A DNA stretch of 64,000 nt, taken from NCBI GenBank assembly GCA_963626805.1, contig CAVFXS010000036.1:1-64000 (forward strand), read 5' to 3'. Of the stretch, positions 32,039-41,433 are shown one piece after another. The first letter of the stretch is position 1, and each line of letters opens with the position of its first letter. Below the pieces are notes generated by a model. The model worked only from the letters and a program-made list of their open reading frames with translations, searched no databases and was not told where the DNA came from. The stretch is from CAG-632 sp963626805 (GTDB lineage: Bacteria; Bacillota; Clostridia; Lachnospirales; Lachnospiraceae). A program made the position numbers and the translations under genes.

Positions 32039-33159
32039 GTTTCGTCGTCCTCCTCGATTAACATTTCTACCTCTGAACGAACATCAAAGTCCGCAAACAA
32101 AGCTTCTACATAGTGGGTCGGATCAAATCTCTGCAGATCATCGATCTTTTCGCCCACACCGATATATTTGACCGGAACATCCAGTTCTGCCTGAATTGCA
32201 ATAGCGATACCGCCCTTTGCCGTTCCATCCAGTTTCGTCAGGATAATTCCGTTCAGATCTGTCACCTCACTGAACTGCCTTGCCTGCTCTAATGCGTTCT
32301 GTCCGGTCGAGCCATCCAGTACGATCAGGGTCTCGCAATGCGCCTCCGGATATTCCTTTTCAATAATTCTGCGCATCTTGGCAAGCTCATCCATCAGATT
32401 CTTCTTGTTATGCAGACGTCCCGCCGTATCACATAACAGGATATCCGTTCCTCTGGCCTTTGCCGCCTGAACCGCATCATATACCACAGCCGCAGGATCC
32501 GAACCCTCCTGATGTGCAATAATATCCACACCGGCCCGGTCGGCCCAGGTCTTTAACTGGTCAATGGCTGCCGCACGGAATGTATCTCCGGCTGCCATTA
32601 ATACCTTTTTTCCTCGTTTTTTATACTGTGCTGCTAGCTTTCCGATGGAAGTTGTCTTGCCGACACCATTTACACCAATGATCAGCATGACCGTTTTCTG
32701 GTCTTCAAAATCATAAGCAGAATCATCTACCATCATTTGATCTCTGATAATATTATTTAATAATTCTCGGCAAGGCTCTACCTCTCGGATCTTATATTCC
32801 TTTACCCGTGTCTTCAGATTCTCAATAATCTTATCCGTTGTCTCCAGACCAAGATCGGCCATGATTAGCACCTCTTCCAGCTCATCATAGAAATCATTAT
32901 CCAGCTCGGTGTGTCCGTGGAATATCCGGTTTAAGTCTTCTGCAAGCTGATCTCTGGTCTTTGTCATTCCACTGACCAGACGCTTGAAGAAACCGCCTTC
33001 CTCTGCATGCTTTGCTTTCTTCTCATCCTTTTCCGCTTTCGCATCCTGTTCGGTCTTTCCGTCTGCAGAATCTCCCGCATTGTCCGGAGTCAGAACTGCA
33101 TTCTCCTCCAGTTCTTCTCTGGACTCTTTTTTATTCTTCTTCCAATCAAACAATCCCAT
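32029..33159 (-). CDS. ftsY: Signal recognition particle receptor FtsY (376 aa)
   Basis: FtsY docks the SRP-ribosome complex at the membrane. An acidic/basic N-terminal tail (1-55) is followed by the NG domain with P-loop GVNGVGKTT (162-170), DTAGRL and TKLDGTAKGG motifs. It lies 21 bases after smc, in the usual rnc-smc-ftsY order. Confidence 0.97.
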   Translation of the reverse strand: MGLFDWKKNKKESREELEENAVLTPDNAGDSADGKTEQDAKAEKDEKKAKHAEEGGFFKRLVSGMTKTRDQLAEDLNRIFHGHTELDNDFYDELEEVLIMADLGLETTDKIIENLKTRVKEYKIREVEPCRELLNNIIRDQMMVDDSAYDFEDQKTVMLIIGVNGVGKTTSIGKLAAQYKKRGKKVLMAAGDTFRAAAIDQLKTWADRAGVDIIAHQEGSDPAAVVYDAVQAAKARGTDILLCDTAGRLHNKKNLMDELAKMRRIIEKEYPEAHCETLIVLDGSTGQNALEQARQFSEVTDLNGIILTKLDGTAKGGIAIAIQAELDVPVKYIGVGEKIDDLQRFDPTHYVEALFADFDVRSEVEMLIEEDDETWQ

Positions 33160-33180
33160 AGTATCGCCTCCATATTCAGA

Positions 33181-36100
33181 CTATTTATCCAGCTCATTCT
33201 CGATCAGATTGACAGAAACCAGCGTTGATACGCCCTTCTCCTGCATGGTAATACCGTAAAGGACATCTGCCGCTTCCATGGTTCCCTTTCGATGTGTAAT
33301 TACAATGAACTGCGTATCCTTCGTCAGCTTATGTAAATAATGTGCAAACCGGTTTACATTTGAATCATCCAGTGCTGCCTCAATCTCATCCAGCAGACAG
33401 AACGGTGATGGCTTCAGGTTCTGAATTGCAAACAGTAACGCAATTGCAGTCAGTGATTTTTCACCACCGGATAACTGCATCATATTCTGCAGCTTCTTTC
33501 CGGGCGGCTGCGCAATGATCTTAATTCCCGTCTCCAGGATATCTGTGTCATCTACCAGCTCCAGATTCGCCTTACCTCCGCCAAACAGCTCCTTAAATAC
33601 CTTATCGAACATAACCTGAATCTTTGCAAATTTCTCGCTGAACTGATCCCGCATTGCCGTATCCAGCTCCGCAATGATCCGTTTCAGATTCTCCTCTGCC
33701 TTTACAATATCATCATGCTGTGTCTTTAAGAACTCATACCGTTCGGATACATTCTTGTAATCTTCGATCGCATTTACATTTACGTCACCCAGAGACTTGA
33801 TCTTGCTCTTGACCGCTGCCAGCTCCTTCTTAAGCTGTGCAAGATCCGTAAACTCCGGATTTCTGAGCTCCATTGCCCGGTTATAGGTCAGCTCGTATTC
33901 TTCCCACATATAATTGTTCAGAGCATCCGACTGTTCGGTAATCTTTTCCAGCTGTGTATTCAGACGATAGCCTTCCTTATCCAGTCCGGACAGCTCCTCC
34001 CGCAGAGCTTCCCGCTGATTGAAAAACTCCTTATGAGAGCTTGTGCGTTCTTCCTTTAATGCTATATCCGCATTCAGACTTTCTTCCATGGTCTGTATCT
34101 GAGCCTTCCGCTGGTTCATCTCCTTCTGGATTCCATTGATCTGCTCATTGATCTCCATGATTTCCTCTGCAGCGCCATGCGTTCTGCGGTTATATTCCTC
34201 CAGCTCCGCTTTTAACTTGTCATTCTCCACCCGGATTCGGTGAATATTCTCAATATAGAAATCGTCCTGCTGCTTTATGGTATTAAACTCCAGCAAGAGC
34301 TCGGAAACCTTTGCATTCGCAGTTTCAAGCAAGACCTTCTGTTCCTGAATGTCTTCCTCGTATTTGGCAATCCGTGCTTCACAATCCTGCTTGGCCTGCT
34401 CCTGGAACTTGTTTCCTTCAAATAACTGATCCTTGTTCCGGTTGATCTCTTCCACCTGTGCATCCAGCTCTTTGCTTTCGTTCTGCAGGGAAGCAAAAAT
34501 ACTGGCATGCTCTGACAATCTGGCATTAACCTGTTCCAGATTCAGATGGTTCGTATTCTTCGCCAGATACAGCTCCTGAAGCTTGTTGGAAAGCGTTTCC
34601 TTCTCTTCCTTTAACTCATCCCGGACAGCACGCAACTCCTGTTCCAGCTTTTCCTCTTCCCGGATCTGCCGGCTATAGGTTTCTACGGTCTGATTCAGCT
34701 CATCCAATTCCCGCTTCCGTCCCAGCAGATTGCTGGAATTCTTATAGGCACCACCGGTCATTGCACCACCCGGTGTCAGTAATTCGCCATCCAGTGTTAC
34801 GATCCGGATCGAATATTTGTATTTTCTTGCAATCGCAAGTGCATGATCAATATGATCCACTACCAGGATCCTGCCGAGCAGGTGTCCGGCAACTGCCTGA
34901 TATTTCTCTGATATTTCTACCAGTTCACTGGCAATCCCGATCGCTCCCGGTTCTCTCAGTGCCTCCTGCTTTCCGAATCCACTGCTGTTACTGATACTGG
35001 TCAGTGGCAGGAAGGTGGCACGACCGAATTTATTCTGCTTCAGATACTGGATCAGACGCTTTGCTGTCAGCTCGTCTTTCGTTACAATATTCTGAATACT
35101 GCCACCCAGGGCAGTTTCGATCGCTACCTCGTATTTCTTCGGTACCGAAATAATATCCGCAACAACACCGACAATTCCGGGATCCCGTTCCTTCTGTTCC
35201 ATGACACGGCGGATACTGTTACCGTAGCCGTCATACCGCTCTGTAATATTTCGTAGAGATTCTGCCTTTGCCTTCGCAGAGGTATACGCATTCCGCAGTG
35301 TTGATAATTTCTCCCTGTTTTCTCTTGTACCGGCTGTATTTTCATCCAGGCGCTGATCACAGAGCGTTAATGCCTCCTGTCGCTTTGCGACCTCTTCATC
35401 CAGGGTCCGAAGTTCCTCCTGCAATGTCTTATACTGCTCCTGATCTGCCATCTCATCACTCTTAAACTGGACATACCGCTGATTGAGCTGTGTTTTCCGG
35501 TAACCAATATTCTCAAGCAATGTATCATAGCGGGCAACCTTTCCCTTTATGCTGGAATTCTCATTCATCAGGTCGATAATGTCCGCCTTGTTTTTCTCGA
35601 TATTTTCTTCCAGTCTGGTAATCTCATCCTGGATTTCCTGTGCTCTTGCCTTTGCTTCCTCGACCACATCATCTGCCGTATCCAGTCGTTCATCCAGTAC
35701 AGCCTTCTTCGCCTGATATGCCCGTTGCTCCTCCGTCTGCTTTAAGAGGGCATCCTGAACCCGTCGGATCTGTTCCCCGACATGTTCATCTGTCAATCGA
35801 ACACTGTTGATCTTCTGATTCAATACCCGGACTTCGCCTTCTGCTCGTTCCACAGCCAGCTTTAATTCCGTGATCTGTGTTTTACCGATATCAATCTTCT
35901 GATTGTATTGCTCGAGCTCTGTCTCCAGACGGTCATACTCTGCCCGGATGGACTCATACTGCTGATTCAATTCTGCCGTCCGGCTTGTTACAATCACCAG
36001 CTTGTCCTGGCCCTCTTTCATTGCTGTCTGAATCCGGTCACTGTCAAGCAGGAAGACGTTAACATCCAGCTTCTTCATTTCTTCTTTATACAGCAGATAC

Positions 36101-36741
36101 CGTTTGGCTGTCTCTGCCTGTTTTTCTAACGGTCCTACCTGCTTCTCCAGCTCAGACAAAATATCATTTACACGATATAAATTCTGCCGTTCAGATTCCA
36201 GTGCTTTCTCAGTCGCAGCCTTGTTTTTCTTATATTTCACAATACCGGCCGCCTCATCAAACAGTTCCCGCCGATCCTCCGGTTTTCCTGACAGGATCTT
36301 CTCGACCTGGCCCTGTCCGATAATGGAATATCCTTCCTTACCGATACCGGTATCAAAAAACATATTATTGATATCCTTTAACCGGCATGGTGTACCGTTG
36401 ATCAGATATTCACTCTCTCCGGAACGGTATACCCGTCTGGCGACGGTCACCTCGTCATAGTCAATCGGCAACACATGATCACTGTTATCCAGTGTGATTG
36501 CCACATATGCAGAGCCGTGTGGCTTCCGCATCTCGGTACCAGCGAAAATAACATCCTCCATTTTCGCACCACGTAGCTGCTTGGCACTCTGTTCTCCTAA
36601 TACCCAGCGCACCGCATCCGCTACATTACTCTTACCACTTCCGTTTGGTCCTACAATTCCTGTAATTCCGTTCTCAAACTTAAATAATATTTTATTTGCA
36701 AAAGATTTGAAGCCGTATACTTCAATACTTTTTAAGTACAT
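33181..36741 (-). CDS. smc: Chromosome segregation protein SMC (1186 aa)
   Basis: The condensin ATPase that compacts the chromosome. The head P-loop GPNGSGKS is at 31-38, the hinge is at about 510-680 (GVVADIISVPKKYEVAIETALGG..., GELLTPGGAMTGG) between long coiled coils, and the C-terminal head has LSGGEKSLTAIALLFAIQ and LDEIEAALDD. Full length. It lies between rnc and ftsY. Confidence 0.98.
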   Translation of the reverse strand: MYLKSIEVYGFKSFANKILFKFENGITGIVGPNGSGKSNVADAVRWVLGEQSAKQLRGAKMEDVIFAGTEMRKPHGSAYVAITLDNSDHVLPIDYDEVTVARRVYRSGESEYLINGTPCRLKDINNMFFDTGIGKEGYSIIGQGQVEKILSGKPEDRRELFDEAAGIVKYKKNKAATEKALESERQNLYRVNDILSELEKQVGPLEKQAETAKRYLLYKEEMKKLDVNVFLLDSDRIQTAMKEGQDKLVIVTSRTAELNQQYESIRAEYDRLETELEQYNQKIDIGKTQITELKLAVERAEGEVRVLNQKINSVRLTDEHVGEQIRRVQDALLKQTEEQRAYQAKKAVLDERLDTADDVVEEAKARAQEIQDEITRLEENIEKNKADIIDLMNENSSIKGKVARYDTLLENIGYRKTQLNQRYVQFKSDEMADQEQYKTLQEELRTLDEEVAKRQEALTLCDQRLDENTAGTRENREKLSTLRNAYTSAKAKAESLRNITERYDGYGNSIRRVMEQKERDPGIVGVVADIISVPKKYEVAIETALGGSIQNIVTKDELTAKRLIQYLKQNKFGRATFLPLTSISNSSGFGKQEALREPGAIGIASELVEISEKYQAVAGHLLGRILVVDHIDHALAIARKYKYSIRIVTLDGELLTPGGAMTGGAYKNSSNLLGRKRELDELNQTVETYSRQIREEEKLEQELRAVRDELKEEKETLSNKLQELYLAKNTNHLNLEQVNARLSEHASIFASLQNESKELDAQVEEINRNKDQLFEGNKFQEQAKQDCEARIAKYEEDIQEQKVLLETANAKVSELLLEFNTIKQQDDFYIENIHRIRVENDKLKAELEEYNRRTHGAAEEIMEINEQINGIQKEMNQRKAQIQTMEESLNADIALKEERTSSHKEFFNQREALREELSGLDKEGYRLNTQLEKITEQSDALNNYMWEEYELTYNRAMELRNPEFTDLAQLKKELAAVKSKIKSLGDVNVNAIEDYKNVSERYEFLKTQHDDIVKAEENLKRIIAELDTAMRDQFSEKFAKIQVMFDKVFKELFGGGKANLELVDDTDILETGIKIIAQPPGKKLQNMMQLSGGEKSLTAIALLFAIQNLKPSPFCLLDEIEAALDDSNVNRFAHYLHKLTKDTQFIVITHRKGTMEAADVLYGITMQEKGVSTLVSVNLIENELDK

Positions 36742-36758
36742 ATCGAAACCTACCCATT

Positions 36759-37481
36759 CTATTTATCACCGTTGAGCTGCATAGCAGTTTCCGGATATTG
36801 TGCATGCAGCTTCAGAAGTGCTGCATATGCGGCTTTTTGTTCTGCAGACTTACGATTCTGTGCATCTCCCTGTCCATAACTCCGAGTTCCGATTCGAACC
36901 TCCACAAAGAAATGCTTATTATGATCGGGGCCCCGCTCATCCAGTAATTCATAATTGATATCTCCCAGTTCCAGATGCTGCACGATCTCCTGTAATCTGG
37001 TCTTGGCATCATAAAACATCCGCTTATTCTCCATATCGGACAACAGAAAATCCTCCACATACCGGGTGGCCGGTTTCAGCCCGCCATCCAGATAAATGGC
37101 ACCGAGAACCGACTCAAACAGATCACACAGGAGCGAATCCCGTTGTGCTCCGCCGGTCTGCCGCTCTCCCTTGCTCAAATATACATAATCCGGATAATGA
37201 AGCTCCCTCGCACATTGTGCCAGACAATATTCACAGACCAGAGATGCCCGGAGCCTGGACAGCTCACCCTCATGCTTGTCCGGATACCTGAGAATCAGTG
37301 CATGACTGGTGATCATCTCCAGCACCGCGTCTCCCAGAAACTCCAGTCTTTCATAATCGCAAATACGATTAATCTTACATTCATTTGCATAAGAGCTATG
37401 TGTAAACGCCTGCTTTAAAAGTTCCGGTTTCTTAAAATAATATCCGATGATATCCATTAATTTATTTAATTCTGCCGGCAT
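36759..37481 (-). CDS. rnc: Ribonuclease III (240 aa)
   Basis: Cleaves double-stranded RNA in rRNA and mRNA processing. The catalytic signature ERLEFLGDAVLEM is at 44-56, the second acidic patch is DLFESVLGAIYLD, and a C-terminal dsRNA-binding domain follows (about 165-235). It follows plsX by 16 bases. The acpP gene usually found between plsX and rnc in Firmicutes is absent. Confidence 0.97.
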   Translation of the reverse strand: MPAELNKLMDIIGYYFKKPELLKQAFTHSSYANECKINRICDYERLEFLGDAVLEMITSHALILRYPDKHEGELSRLRASLVCEYCLAQCARELHYPDYVYLSKGERQTGGAQRDSLLCDLFESVLGAIYLDGGLKPATRYVEDFLLSDMENKRMFYDAKTRLQEIVQHLELGDINYELLDERGPDHNKHFFVEVRIGTRSYGQGDAQNRKSAEQKAAYAALLKLHAQYPETAMQLNGDK

Positions 37482-37497
37482 TGCGCACCTTCATCTC

Positions 37498-38514
37498 CTA
37501 ATCTTCTGATCCTGTCGTTATGTTCTCGGCAATCAGTTCCTTAATGTGCTGTTTACTGAAATCCATACACTGTGTAACAGCATTTTTTACTTCGCTTGCC
37601 TTGGAGCTTCCGTGAACCTTTGCAACCAGTCCGTTAATTCCTAGCAGCGGAGCACCACCGTAATTGGATGAATCAAATTCCTTAACTGCCTCCTTGATCT
37701 TAGGCTTTACCATGGCAGCACCGATCGTACTGATCGGGGAAGATGTCATGGCTCCCTTGATCTGTTTCATTAAGAAGGAGGCTGTTCCTTCGTATAACTT
37801 CAAAATAACATTTCCGACAAAGGCATCACAGACAATAACATCTGCTGCACCGGCCGGAATATCTCTTGCCTCAACACTTCCAATAAAGTTGATATTCGGG
37901 CAGGTCTTTAACAATGGGAATGTTTCCTTTACCAGTGCATTGCCCTTCTCTTCCTCTGCACCAACATTTACGATTGCTACCCGTGGATTCTCAATTCCAA
38001 CGATATGCTTCATATAAATAGAACCCATCTGTGCAAACTGTACCAGATCTGTTGGCCTTGAATCCATATTGGCACCGCAATCGATCAGAATCGATACACC
38101 GCCTTCTCTCGGAATCAACGGTGCCAGTGGTGAACGACGGATTCCCTTTAATCTTCCGACGATCATACGTCCGCCAACTAAGACAGCTCCTGTACTTCCG
38201 GCAGAAATCAGACCTTCCGCCTTGCCTTCCTTGACCAGATTCAGTCCTACGATCAGAGACGAATCCTTCTTTTTCCGTACTGCCTCTACCGGATGATCAT
38301 GGCAGGTAATAACATCCGGTGCATTCACAACCTCAATCTGGTCCTTATTATATTCGTATTTAGCCAGCTCTGACTCAATCTCCTGCTTCGGACCTACTAC
38401 ATAAAGAAATACATCCTCATGCTCCTTTGTTGCAAGCACTGCACCTTCTACTAAAGCCCATGGTGAATTATCACCACCCATGGCATCAATTACGATCTTA
38501 ATTCTATCTTCCAT
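37498..38514 (-). CDS. plsX: Phosphate acyltransferase PlsX (338 aa)
   Basis: PlsX makes acyl-phosphate from acyl-ACP for phospholipid synthesis at the membrane. The start RIKIVIDAMGGDNSPWALVEG and the SAGSTGAVLVGG segment are canonical. ATG 38514 follows AAAGGAGGATACAA. It has its own promoter behind the rpmF terminator and heads the plsX-rnc-smc-ftsY set. Confidence 0.96.
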   Translation of the reverse strand: MEDRIKIVIDAMGGDNSPWALVEGAVLATKEHEDVFLYVVGPKQEIESELAKYEYNKDQIEVVNAPDVITCHDHPVEAVRKKKDSSLIVGLNLVKEGKAEGLISAGSTGAVLVGGRMIVGRLKGIRRSPLAPLIPREGGVSILIDCGANMDSRPTDLVQFAQMGSIYMKHIVGIENPRVAIVNVGAEEEKGNALVKETFPLLKTCPNINFIGSVEARDIPAGAADVIVCDAFVGNVILKLYEGTASFLMKQIKGAMTSSPISTIGAAMVKPKIKEAVKEFDSSNYGGAPLLGINGLVAKVHGSSKASEVKNAVTQCMDFSKQHIKELIAENITTGSED

Positions 38515-38554
38515 TTGTATCCTCCTTTTTCAGTACAGAAAAACCCATTTATAT

Positions 38555-38583
38555 ATAATACTAAATTATCCAGATGTTGTAAA
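38555..38583 (-). promoter_or_regulatory. plsX promoter
   Basis: Minus strand TTTACA (38578-38583), 17-base spacer, TATTAT (38555-38560), 41 bp before the start codon. Confidence 0.65.
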
Positions 38584-38593
38584 GAAAATCAAG

Positions 38594-38629
38594 CAAAAAA
38601 AGACTACCAGCAATCGCTGATAGTCTTTC
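38594..38629 (-). terminator. Terminator after rpmF
   Basis: AAAGACTA(t)CAGC-gatt-GCTG(g)TAGTCTTT followed by TTTTTGC on the minus strand. Confidence 0.85.
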
Positions 38630-38640
38630 GTCTGTCTTAA

Positions 38641-38820
38641 TTAATCAACAGCAATGATTTCTTTTTTATTATAAGAACCACAAGCCTTACATACGCGATG
38701 CGGCATCATTAACTCGCCACACTTTGGACATTTAACTAATGTAGGAGCGCTCATCTTCCAGTTTGCTCTACGCTTGTCTCTTCTGGCTTTTGAAGACTTA
38801 TTCTTTGGACAAATTGACAT
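38641..38820 (-). CDS. rpmF: Ribosomal protein L32 (59 aa)
   Basis: Small 50S protein with a zinc ribbon: Cys31, Cys34, Cys44, Cys47 (CPKCGELMMPHRVCKAC). The start MSICPKNKSSKARRDKRRANW is typical (first 21 residues). ATG 38820 follows AAGGAGGTG. It is transcribed from its own consensus promoter and followed by a terminator. The DUF177/YceD gene that often precedes rpmF is missing here. Confidence 0.97.
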   Translation of the reverse strand: MSICPKNKSSKARRDKRRANWKMSAPTLVKCPKCGELMMPHRVCKACGSYNKKEIIAVD

Positions 38821-38951
38821 AGTGTACACCTCCTTAATCCGAACTGATCTATGAATCTATCATAAATGAAAGCTCATAACTTCGCCTAACTTGACATAAC
38901 TGTGAGCAGGAAATCCGGTTATCCGTAACAATTCTCTGCCACACCTTGTCA

Positions 38952-38980
38952 ATTATACATAGTTGATACCTGTTTGTCAA
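38952..38980 (-). promoter_or_regulatory. rpmF promoter
   Basis: Minus strand TTGACA (38975-38980), 17-base spacer, TATAAT (38952-38957). It gives a leader of about 125 bases with no recognised element. Confidence 0.8.
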
Positions 38981-39001
38981 CAAGAAAAAACATTTTTATC
39001 C

Positions 39002-40195
39002 CTAAGCAGATACCAGAGCAACGGTTTCTCTGGCAATTGCCAGCTCTTCATTCGTCGGAACCACCAGAACAGGTACCTTGGAATTATCCGTTGAGATAAC
39101 CTGATCCTCGCCACGAACCTGATTCTTCTCAGCATCGATTTCAATTCCGAGATAACCCAGATAAGAACAGATGCCCGCTCTTGCTGTAGAATTATTTTCA
39201 CCGACTCCGGCTGTAAATGCAATCGCATCCACTCCGTTCATTACGGCTGTATAAGAACCGATATACTGTGCTACCCGATAGCAGAACAGATCCATCGCAA
39301 TCTTAGCCCGCTCATTTCCCTGTGCAATCGCCGCATCCAGATCTCTGAAATCACTGGACACTCCGGATACTCCGGCAACACCCGACTTCTTATTCAGAAT
39401 ATCCATCACTTCAGAAATTGTCTTATTTTCCTTTTGTGCGATAAATTCAATTACTGCCGGATCAACAGTACCGCTCCGGGTACCCATAACCAGACCATCC
39501 AGCGGAGTCAGTCCCATACTGGTATCTACACTCTTTCCGTTCTGAACGGCACAGATGCTTGCTCCGTTTCCCAGGTGACACACGATCGTCTTTAATTCCT
39601 CCGGCTTCCTTCCAAGCAGCTCAGCCGTATGCTTGGATACAAAGCTATGGCTGGTTCCGTGGAATCCATATTTACGAATCTTATATTTCTCATAATACTC
39701 ATACGGAATACCATATAAATATGCCTTTGCCGGCATTGTCTGATGGAATGCGGTATCAAACACGGCTACCATCGGTACGTTTGGCATCAGCTTCTTACAG
39801 GAATCAATTCCGATCAGATTGGCAGGATTATGAAGCGGTGCCAGATCATTACATTCTGTAATTGCCTCTATCACCTCATCTGTAATGATCGTAGAAGCTG
39901 CGAACTTCTCACCTCCATGTACAATCCGGTGGCCTACAGCTCCGATCTCGTCCAGCGATGAGATCACTCCATGCTCCTTATCTGTCAGCATCTTCAATAC
40001 CAGTTCTACTGCTGCAGTATGATCCGGCATCGGGGAGTCCAGTACAATGGTCTCCTTACCGGCCGGTGTATGCTTTAATCTTCCGTCAATCTTGATTCTC
40101 TCACACAATCCTTTTGCCAATACCTGTTCTGTCTCTGAGTCGATCAACTGATACTTCAGGGATGAACTACCGCAGTTAATTACTAAAACATTCAT
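39002..40195 (-). CDS. ackA: Acetate kinase (397 aa)
   Basis: Converts acetyl phosphate and ADP to acetate and ATP, a main energy step in fermentative Clostridia. The start MNVLVINCGSSSLKYQL, KYGFHGTSHSFV and the VCHLGNGAS phosphate loop are canonical. ATG 40195 follows GGAGGACAG. The frame is open upstream but lacks a start signal. Partner pta is immediately upstream. Confidence 0.98.
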   Translation of the reverse strand: MNVLVINCGSSSLKYQLIDSETEQVLAKGLCERIKIDGRLKHTPAGKETIVLDSPMPDHTAAVELVLKMLTDKEHGVISSLDEIGAVGHRIVHGGEKFAASTIITDEVIEAITECNDLAPLHNPANLIGIDSCKKLMPNVPMVAVFDTAFHQTMPAKAYLYGIPYEYYEKYKIRKYGFHGTSHSFVSKHTAELLGRKPEELKTIVCHLGNGASICAVQNGKSVDTSMGLTPLDGLVMGTRSGTVDPAVIEFIAQKENKTISEVMDILNKKSGVAGVSGVSSDFRDLDAAIAQGNERAKIAMDLFCYRVAQYIGSYTAVMNGVDAIAFTAGVGENNSTARAGICSYLGYLGIEIDAEKNQVRGEDQVISTDNSKVPVLVVPTNEELAIARETVALVSA

Positions 40196-40277
40196 ACTCT
40201 GTCCTCCATATATATTTTTACAAAAGAGAGTGCCGAACAAATACATCAGTGTATCTACCCGGCAACTTCTATAACAA

Positions 40278-40308
40278 CAGCCGAAACCCGAATTCCGGAT
40301 TTCAGCTG
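40278..40308 (-). terminator. Hairpin between pta and ackA
   Basis: CAGC(c)GAAA(c)CCG-aattc-CGG(a)TTTC(a)GCTG. The minus-strand tail TTGTTATAG is weak, so it may be an attenuator or an RNA-stability hairpin rather than a full terminator. Confidence 0.4.
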
Positions 40309-40325
40309 CTTATGTATCTATCTGA

Positions 40326-41330
40326 TTATGCTCCCTGCTGTGCCTGTGCCTGAACAGCTGTAATCGCTACAACACCAACAATATCATCTGCACAACAGCC
40401 TCTTGACAGGTCATTGACAGGCTTTGCAATTCCCTGTGTGATCGGCCCGTACGCTTCTGCCTTAGCCAGTCTCTGTACCAGCTTATATCCGATATTTCCG
40501 GCATCCAGATCCGGGAAAATCAATACATTTGCATGACCGGCAACCTTACTGTCAGGCGCCTTTGATTTGGCAATCTCCGGAACAATTGCTGCGTCTGACT
40601 GCAACTCACCATCTACCTTCAGACTTGGATCCAGCTCTCTTGCCAGCTTTGTGGCCTCCACCATCTTATCAACCTCCGGATGCTTTGCGCTACCCTTGGT
40701 AGAATGTGACAGCATCGCCACGATTGGTTCGTCCTCTACCAGCAACCGGAACGACTGTGCAGAACTCTCTGCAATATATGCAATTTCCTCTGCGTTTGGT
40801 GTCTGATTCAGACCGGCATCTGCAAAGATAAACGTACCATCATGTCCATACTCGCAATTTGGAACAACCACTAAGAAAAAGGCAGATACCAGTTTGATGT
40901 TCGGTGCTGTCTTTAATACCTGTAATGCTGCACGTAATACATTCGCCGATGAATGAATAGCACCTGCTACCATGCCATCCGCATCACCGGCCTTTACCAT
41001 AATACAGCCCATAAACAACGGATTGGTCAGCAGAATCTCTCTTGCCTCATCTACTGTCATGCCTTTACTCTTTCGAATATCAGCCAACAACTGTGAATAT
41101 ACTTCTAATTTATCACAATTATGCGGATCCACAAACTGTGCTTTACTTAAGTTTAAGCCTTCTGCTGTCCGTAAAATTTCCTCTTTATTTCCAATCAGGA
41201 TCAGATTCGCAAGATCTTCCTCTAATACTTTATGTGCCGCTACTACTGTACGTCTGTCACTGGTCTCCGGTAAAACAATTGTCATCTTCTTCTGTTTTGC
41301 CCGGGCCTTAATTGTATCTATAAACCCCAC
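40326..41330 (-). CDS. pta: Phosphate acetyltransferase (334 aa)
   Basis: Makes acetyl phosphate from acetyl-CoA, upstream of acetate kinase. The single-domain form (no N-terminal DRTGG part) is seen, with KAGDADGMVAGAIHS and GELQSDAAIVPEIA. The start is taken as GTG at 41330 behind AAAGGAGAAATTGGCA. An in-frame upstream extension lacks the family's sequence. It and ackA form the usual pair. Confidence 0.95.
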   Translation of the reverse strand: MGFIDTIKARAKQKKMTIVLPETSDRRTVVAAHKVLEEDLANLILIGNKEEILRTAEGLNLSKAQFVDPHNCDKLEVYSQLLADIRKSKGMTVDEAREILLTNPLFMGCIMVKAGDADGMVAGAIHSSANVLRAALQVLKTAPNIKLVSAFFLVVVPNCEYGHDGTFIFADAGLNQTPNAEEIAYIAESSAQSFRLLVEDEPIVAMLSHSTKGSAKHPEVDKMVEATKLARELDPSLKVDGELQSDAAIVPEIAKSKAPDSKVAGHANVLIFPDLDAGNIGYKLVQRLAKAEAYGPITQGIAKPVNDLSRGCCADDIVGVVAITAVQAQAQQGA

Positions 41331-41433
41331 TGCCAATTTCTCCTTTCGATGTTGTGTTAATATTATAACAAGTTCAAACTTTGTATACAATACACAATCC
41401 GCAAAAAAATTGTCTTTTTATGCATACAATTTC

